NCBI GenBank assembly: GCA_018711775.1
Contig: DVHV01000135.1
Span: forward strand, 1 to 8,814
DNA from: Candidatus Onthocola stercoravium
GTDB taxonomy: Bacteria > Bacillota_I > Bacilli_A > RF39 > UBA660
Direction: 5' to 3'
DNA length: 8,814 nucleotides
The notes under the pieces were generated by a model. It worked only from the letters and a program-made list of their open reading frames with translations, was not told the origin of the DNA and did not search any database. The translations under genes were made by a program, and so were the position numbers. Below, piece by piece: positions 5,381-8,814 of this stretch. Each line of letters starts with the position of its first letter. Positions within the stretch are counted from its first letter, which is position 1.

Positions 5381-6928
5381 ATCTGCATCTGCCAACTCCA
5401 CTTTAATTTTTTTATATATAGGCTTAAATCCTACAAAAATTGCTTCTACTTCTTCATCATCTAATAAATGATCTATTTTAGCAATTTTACTAAATACAGG
5501 AAATAACTGCATTAGGTATTCCTGACATCTTTTTAAATCACTTTCAAAATTGTTTTGATCGACATTCCTACCTAGCATTGCTTGGAGAACTTCATTTAAT
5601 TTTCTTTTGTTATTAAACCGATTTACACATATACAATACAAATCAGCATAAGAAACACCTAAAGTATTCCTAAATTCTTCTTCAAATTTATTTAATAATT
5701 TTTTGTCTTCTTCTAAATTACTTTGATTATATATTCCCATGACTGTACTATCTTTAGACCAGCCAAATCTTTTTTTAACTGCCTTTATATTGGTTTCACC
5801 TTGTAGCATAAAAGTTACAGCACTGTGTCTCATAATTCTTAATGGCAAATCTTTATACCCTAAAGAACGACTAAACACTCTCCATTCAGCAGTATATTTA
5901 CTAGGAGAAATAAGTTCGTTTTCTAACCATGATGTGAATATAAAGTCATCATCTTTAATAAGCATACCACTTTCAGTTTTAAATCTTCGATAATTGTCTA
6001 TTAAATCGATACAATAAGAACTTATTGTTATTTCACGTTCACTACTCTTGGTCTTTAAATCTTTAATAATTAATTCGCCATTTACTCTTGATTTTACCAA
6101 TGCCCTAGATATTTTTATAGTCTCTCGTAATCTATTAATATCTGAATATTTTAATGGAGTTATTTCTTCTATTCTTAAGCCAGTTTCTAAAAATAGGTTA
6201 ATAAGTGTTTTAAAGCGAATATTTTTTTTATTTAATTCTGACAAAACATACTTGATGTCTTCATTGGCTAAATAATTTCTTTCCTTAGGTGTATATCTAG
6301 GCTTTTGATCTACACTATCAAAGGGATTAGTTTTTATAACTTTTAAAACTAAACGAAAATACTCAAATAATCTATGTATTAATGCGTACGGATTATTTAA
6401 TGTGTTTTCTGATAACTTAGTTTTTTCTTCTGAAACCGGTTCAATTGCATACAAGTAATCTACAAAAGCTTGTGCTTCTTCTTCATGTATATTGATAACT
6501 CTTTTATTAAGTAATTCACAGTTTTGAATATACCTACTTTCATAAATACCAACATCTTTTTCATAAGTGGTTCTCTCTATCTTGCCTTTATTTACTAATG
6601 ATTTGCGATATGAAAAAAATAGGTCAAACCCATCTATAACAGTTAGTTGCCTATATTTATTTTTATCAACACCATTCCTGCTTCCTTGAGATAGCCTATT
6701 CATTTCAATTTCATGAACCATTTGCCATTTGACATTTATAGCATTAGTCAAGCCATATACTATTTTGGTAATTCTTTCTTTTCCATCTCTAATAGATATA
6801 CGAAACTTGTCTTCTCCAACTTCATATATGTATTTTAAGTCCTCATCAGTAATACCTAAAGCTCTGGCTTGATTATAAGATATAGAAAACCGTTCTAAAG
6901 TTTCTTTGGATAATTTTTTACCTATCAA
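5378..6928 (-). CDS. Tyrosine-type site-specific integrase
   Basis: It catalyses integration and excision of the element by strand exchange through a phosphotyrosine. In 516 residues the order is: an N-terminal stretch; an arm-binding-like beta-beta-helix unit (about 38-78, KFRISIRDGKERITK onward); a core-binding helical domain (about 96-195); and the catalytic domain (about 215-405). Catalytic residues seen are Arg252 in TGLRIEE, Lys292 or Lys294 in LKTKSSER, Arg367-His368 in RIMRHSA, Trp390 in FGW and the nucleophile Tyr400 in MGIYNQ. The first His of the usual HxxRH is Arg364. About 116 residues follow Tyr400, much more than the usual short tail. The start is TTG at 6928: GGAGAG (6935-6940) sits 6 nt upstream and no ATG is available before residue 70. 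It overlaps the excisionase-like gene by 11 bp, so translation is probably coupled, and it ends in the terminator at 5346-5380. Confidence 0.95.
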   Translation of the reverse strand: MIGKKLSKETLERFSISYNQARALGITDEDLKYIYEVGEDKFRISIRDGKERITKIVYGLTNAINVKWQMVHEIEMNRLSQGSRNGVDKNKYRQLTVIDGFDLFFSYRKSLVNKGKIERTTYEKDVGIYESRYIQNCELLNKRVINIHEEEAQAFVDYLYAIEPVSEEKTKLSENTLNNPYALIHRLFEYFRLVLKVIKTNPFDSVDQKPRYTPKERNYLANEDIKYVLSELNKKNIRFKTLINLFLETGLRIEEITPLKYSDINRLRETIKISRALVKSRVNGELIIKDLKTKSSEREITISSYCIDLIDNYRRFKTESGMLIKDDDFIFTSWLENELISPSKYTAEWRVFSRSLGYKDLPLRIMRHSAVTFMLQGETNIKAVKKRFGWSKDSTVMGIYNQSNLEEDKKLLNKFEEEFRNTLGVSYADLYCICVNRFNNKRKLNEVLQAMLGRNVDQNNFESDLKRCQEYLMQLFPVFSKIAKIDHLLDDEEVEAIFVGFKPIYKKIKVELADAD

Positions 6929-7235
6929 TTGGTTCTCTCCATGCTTTTAAAGATTCATAAGTACGTTCTGTTTTATACTCGATAAAATTATCAACATCTT
7001 TTAAATGCACATATCTTGTATTACCAATAGTTGTTACTGGCAACAATCCCTCATTTATAGCATTCTTTAATACATACTTTGTTAATTTAGGATAAATTTG
7101 TGAAACTTCTGAAAGACTATAAAGTTGATCCTTTTCGTTTTTAATCTTTTCAATTTTAGTATTTTCTTCGTAATTTTTTAACACATTTGCAATTTCAAAG
7201 AACAAATCACTTAAACTATTAATACTTTCATTCAT
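6918..7235 (-). CDS. Excisionase-like winged-helix DNA-binding protein
   Basis: This 105-residue protein has a helical, charged N-terminus (1-36) and then an excisionase/MerR-type winged helix: LYSLSEVSQIYPKL (38-51), a recognition-helix region KYVLKNAINEGLLP (53-66), and the wing and final helix GNTRYVHLKDVDNFIEY (71-87). Proteins of this type bend att-site DNA and steer the integrase toward excision, or act as small regulators. It directly precedes and overlaps the integrase gene by 11 bp, which supports an Xis role. Its AAGGA site lies in the last codons of the upstream gene, whose stop is 6 nt before this ATG. The C-terminus (88-105) is basic and aromatic. The function is inferred from fold and position; a repressor role is possible. 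Confidence 0.78.
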   Translation of the reverse strand: MNESINSLSDLFFEIANVLKNYEENTKIEKIKNEKDQLYSLSEVSQIYPKLTKYVLKNAINEGLLPVTTIGNTRYVHLKDVDNFIEYKTERTYESLKAWREPIDR

Positions 7236-7241
7236 ATATAA

Positions 7242-7637
7242 TCAATCCTTTCTTTTTAGTAATTTTTCTACATTAGAAGCAATAACATTTAATATATAAT
7301 CCCTTGCTTCTTTGTGTAATTCTCTTGCCTTCGCTTGGGTAAATATTTTGGAAGGCAATTCTTTAAGCCACATATTATTGTTAGCACAGTCTGAATGATG
7401 TCCTACTAATATTTTCATTTGATTATTTGCTTCTCTATCAGAAGGAAGGTAACACCATATACATAAATCTATATTGGGATTAAAGGTATCATATATCTTA
7501 ATAACTGACCCTTCTTCAATACCATCGTTAAACACTCCAATAACTCCATCAAAATCTAATTCTAATTTTAGTAGTTCGTTATTAACTGCACATAATACTC
7601 CATAGGCTTTTTTTATTCTGTCATCAAGTTTAATCAT
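7242..7637 (-). CDS. Element-encoded protein of unknown function with Cys/His cluster
   Basis: I do not recognise a family. From the ATG at 7637 the product has 131 residues; a TTG at 7670 would add 11, but the very good GGGAGG site (7644-7649), 6 nt before the ATG, decides the start. It appears soluble, with alternating hydrophobic strands in the first half (GVIGVF 31-36, SVIKIYD 44-50, DLCIWCYL 57-64) and a basic helix at the end (about 100-130, AKARELHKEARDYILNVI onward). A CxxC (59, 62), His80-His81 and Cys84 could bind a metal, but the spacing matches no finger I know. It is 6 nt upstream of the excisionase-like gene, and its end supplies that gene's ribosome site, so they are co-translated. 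It has a candidate promoter of its own at 7660-7688. Confidence 0.82.
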   Translation of the reverse strand: MIKLDDRIKKAYGVLCAVNNELLKLELDFDGVIGVFNDGIEEGSVIKIYDTFNPNIDLCIWCYLPSDREANNQMKILVGHHSDCANNNMWLKELPSKIFTQAKARELHKEARDYILNVIASNVEKLLKRKD

Positions 7638-7659
7638 AAATTGCCTCCCATTAGATTTT

Positions 7660-7688
7660 ATAGTAACCAATTGTAAAATTTAATACAA
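7660..7688 (-). promoter_or_regulatory. Possible promoter of the unknown-xis-integrase genes
   Basis: On the minus strand, TTGTAT (7683-7688) and TACTAT (7660-7665) are 17 bp apart; each matches consensus at four of six positions. Starting near 7653, the transcript would reach the GGGAGG site almost at once. This would let the integration genes be expressed apart from the two genes upstream. The match is moderate only. Confidence 0.4.
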
Positions 7689-7741
7689 GCCTTAAGAAAT
7701 ATGACATCATGTAATACTCATTTAACGTTTATAGAAAATTT

Positions 7742-8065
7742 TTACATAGACGTCTGTTTTTTTATAATTTCTAGAAGTTGATAGCTATATTTTTGATATA
7801 AATACTCCGCAACTCGCTGATATATAGTGTATTTATTGACTACATTTCCATAATCAACGACATCAGTTCCAGACTTTCCCATTATGCATTCAGCAATTTC
7901 AGCCCTATGAAAATCAACAGGACGTGAATGGATATAAAAAGTTACCCAATCGTATTGTTCTAGTTTTTGCATAAGTTCATATATGTCATCATCTTCATCA
8001 TAATCAAATTTAAAGAATAAATCTTCTAACATGATTTTTTTCATTTCTTTTTCCTTTGTTTCCAT
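7742..8065 (-). CDS. Small acidic element protein of unknown function
   Basis: I do not recognise this 107-residue product. It is soluble and mostly helical in appearance, with an acidic run DYDEDDD (21-27), a central WVTFYIHSRPVDFHR segment (40-54), and a Tyr-rich C-terminal helix (about 79-102). Two starts are possible. The ATG at 8065 has AGAAAGGA (8078-8085) but 12 nt away. The ATG at 8044, seven codons inside, has AAAGGA (8052-8057) at 7 nt and would give 100 residues. The longer form is listed, but the shorter is at least as likely. It is 22 nt after the stop of the upstream gene and is probably in the same transcript. A gap of about 100 nt follows before the next gene. Confidence 0.8.
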   Translation of the reverse strand: METKEKEMKKIMLEDLFFKFDYDEDDDIYELMQKLEQYDWVTFYIHSRPVDFHRAEIAECIMGKSGTDVVDYGNVVNKYTIYQRVAEYLYQKYSYQLLEIIKKQTSM

Positions 8066-8087
8066 TATTATATTATGTCCTTTCTTA

Positions 8088-8594
8088 TTAATCTTCTAAT
8101 TTAATTTCCTCGAAATAATTACCATAATTACATAGGAAATCATTAGCTTCTAATACCTTTCCCTTATATTCCTCATATATCTCATCAGGTTCCATATCAA
8201 AAAAATTTGTCTCATTGACTACAAGATTACTACCCCTATCTCTAATTAAATAATATAATTGATACAAATCCCGATAATGTATTTCAGCATCCTGTTCTAT
8301 ATAGGGTTTATCATTTAAATGCACTCCATGCAACTTATGATTATTAGATCTAATTATGGCATAAATTAAACCTAACGAAATATTATAATTACCTCTATAA
8401 TATTTTAGAATTAATGATTTTACACCCATAGAATTTAAATCACACAATTCTCTTACAATATCAAAAATTGTATGAACATTAAGATTAAATAAATCTTCAA
8501 TAGTCTTTATTTCCTCAATATTCTTTTTCTCGGCAAAAATCTTATAATTGCCTACATTTAATCTCTCATGCATCTTTTTTTCTTCATCTGCCAT
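8088..8594 (-). CDS. Element-encoded protein of unknown function
   Basis: I do not recognise this 168-residue protein. It has a charged N-terminus, predicted helices (about 25-56 and 105-120), a hydrophobic stretch at 70-81 (NISLGLIYAIIR) too short and too interrupted for a sure membrane segment, and an acidic C-terminal third ending in EEIKLED. Three Cys/Tyr-rich patches show no known motif. The ATG at 8594 follows a good AAGGAG site about 9 nt upstream. It is the first complete gene of the leftward series 8594-5378, and the next gene begins 22 nt after it. Its base composition is as AT-rich as its neighbours. Position near an integrase suggests an accessory element function, possibly regulation or host interaction; nothing in the sequence specifies which. 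Confidence 0.8.
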   Translation of the reverse strand: MADEEKKMHERLNVGNYKIFAEKKNIEEIKTIEDLFNLNVHTIFDIVRELCDLNSMGVKSLILKYYRGNYNISLGLIYAIIRSNNHKLHGVHLNDKPYIEQDAEIHYRDLYQLYYLIRDRGSNLVVNETNFFDMEPDEIYEEYKGKVLEANDFLCNYGNYFEEIKLED

Positions 8595-8648
8595 ATTTTT
8601 TCTCTCCTTTTATCTTATATTGTTTCTACATTATTAAATAACTAGATT

Positions 8649-8687
8649 TCAGAAATAATCAAAAGCCCATATATAATATTCTTTCAT
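8649..8687 (-). CDS. Possible 12-codon leader ORF, aromatic-rich
   Basis: In the leader of the 8594 gene, an ATG at 8687 opens a 12-codon frame (MKEYYIWAFDYF) ending in TGA at 8649. Seven of its 12 residues are Tyr, Trp or Phe. An AAGGA site (8697-8701) lies within GGAAAGGATG, 9 nt or so upstream, as good as those of the real genes here. It could be a leader peptide affecting the downstream gene or a remnant. Its short length makes chance a real possibility. Confidence 0.3.
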   Translation of the reverse strand: MKEYYIWAFDYF

Positions 8688-8737
8688 AAATATCATCCTT
8701 TCCATTTTTTATTTAAATTTAATTAAATAGTCCTCTT

Positions 8738-8774
8738 AATAATAGCCTCAGCTATTAAACCTTCGGCTATTATT
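8738..8774. repeat. Inverted repeat with two mutually exclusive hairpins
   Basis: AATAATAGCC (8738-8747) and GGCTATTATT (8765-8774) are perfect 10-bp complements around 17 nt. Inside, TAATAGC (8740-8746) can instead pair with GCTATTA (8751-8757) over 7 bp with a CTCA loop. GCTATTA also recurs at 8767-8773. On neither strand is there a clean T run after the hairpin; the + strand has a pyrimidine-rich stretch. The remainder of 8600-8814 holds the possible leader ORF and nothing else I can support. Confidence 0.5.
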
Positions 8775-8814
8775 CTTCTCTTTCTTATTATTTCTGGATT
8801 TTATGGCTGCTATA

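Larger units (their letters stand above)
5100..8814. mobile_element. Left end of an integrative element at tRNA-Gly (right end outside window)
   Basis: A tyrosine integrase and an excisionase-like gene sit beside tRNA-Gly sequences, with three unknown small genes read in the same direction. This is the usual layout of the integrase end of a tRNA-inserted element, whether prophage, ICE or satellite. The left boundary is uncertain: either 5100, where the broken tRNA diverges just after its palindromic anticodon arm ACCTTGCCAAGGT, or the 3' end of the intact tRNA near 5302. The right boundary and any structural or transfer genes are not in the window, so the element type cannot be stated. Confidence 0.65.

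Noticed and set aside
5739..6275. Two + strand frames (5739-5993 and 6048-6275)
   Set aside because: Both are antisense shadows inside the integrase catalytic domain, whose reading is certain.
7748..7755. Palindrome AGACGTCT followed by a T run on the + strand
   Set aside because: It has no loop, lies inside a coding end, and the T run is on the wrong strand for the gene, so it is not a terminator.
8640..8652. Reading TGA as Trp (Mollicutes-type code)
   Set aside because: TGA ends the LtaS-like gene one base before a coupled start and ends the gene at 7242, while conserved Trp residues use TGG. The standard bacterial code fits.
8614..8662. Possible minus-strand promoter pieces (TTGATT at 8657-8662, TATAAG at 8614-8619)
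   Set aside because: No pair of boxes has both acceptable spacing and match, so I do not call a promoter for the 8594 gene.
8748..8813. Basic 21-residue minus-strand frame open at the right edge, possibly the end of an upstream gene
   Set aside because: Another minus frame is also open at the edge for a few codons, and the stretch is too short to choose. It is only a possibility.

Overview
The window is AT-rich bacterial DNA with Shine-Dalgarno sites (AGGAG, GGGAGG), TATAAT-type promoters, U-tract intrinsic terminators and TGA used as stop. A lipoteichoic-acid-synthase-like enzyme and a LytR-CpsA-Psr (LCP) protein point to a low-GC Gram-positive (Bacillota). I cannot place it further from sequence alone.

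Left part (1-4980), chromosomal envelope locus. A gene entering from the left edge on the + strand ends at 290 with a very lysine/threonine-rich tail. It converges on a three-gene minus-strand operon and shares a perfect bidirectional terminator (269-304) with it. In transcription order the operon encodes an LtaS-like sulfatase-fold membrane enzyme (4964-2946), a small single-pass membrane protein of unknown function (2944-2324) and a three-helix LCP protein with a PASTA-like domain and an acidic tail (2318-303). The genes are 1 and 5 nt apart, and a strong promoter (4987-5015) lies just upstream. The likely theme is making a phosphodiester-linked wall polymer and attaching it.

Middle (4981-5380), junction. 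A second strong promoter (5022-5050) fires away from the first and leads straight into a tRNA-Gly(GCC) gene (5059-5099) that is normal through the anticodon arm and then breaks off. A complete but clearly different tRNA-Gly(GCC) with encoded CCA follows at 5228-5302, with its own terminator. Between them are three TGTACCA repeats. The integrase terminator faces this region.

Right part (5378-8814), end of an integrated mobile element. All genes read leftward toward the tRNA: tyrosine integrase (6928-5378, TTG start), excisionase-like winged-helix protein (7235-6918), and three small proteins I do not recognise (7637-7242, 8065-7742, 8594-8088). Upstream is a roughly 220-nt leader with a possible 12-codon ORF and two mutually exclusive hairpins. 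The element runs off the right edge, so its far attachment site and main cargo are not visible.

The most interesting reading is that this element, or a predecessor, split the host tRNA-Gly at the anticodon arm and brought a whole replacement tRNA-Gly. A search for the missing 3' half at the far end would test this.
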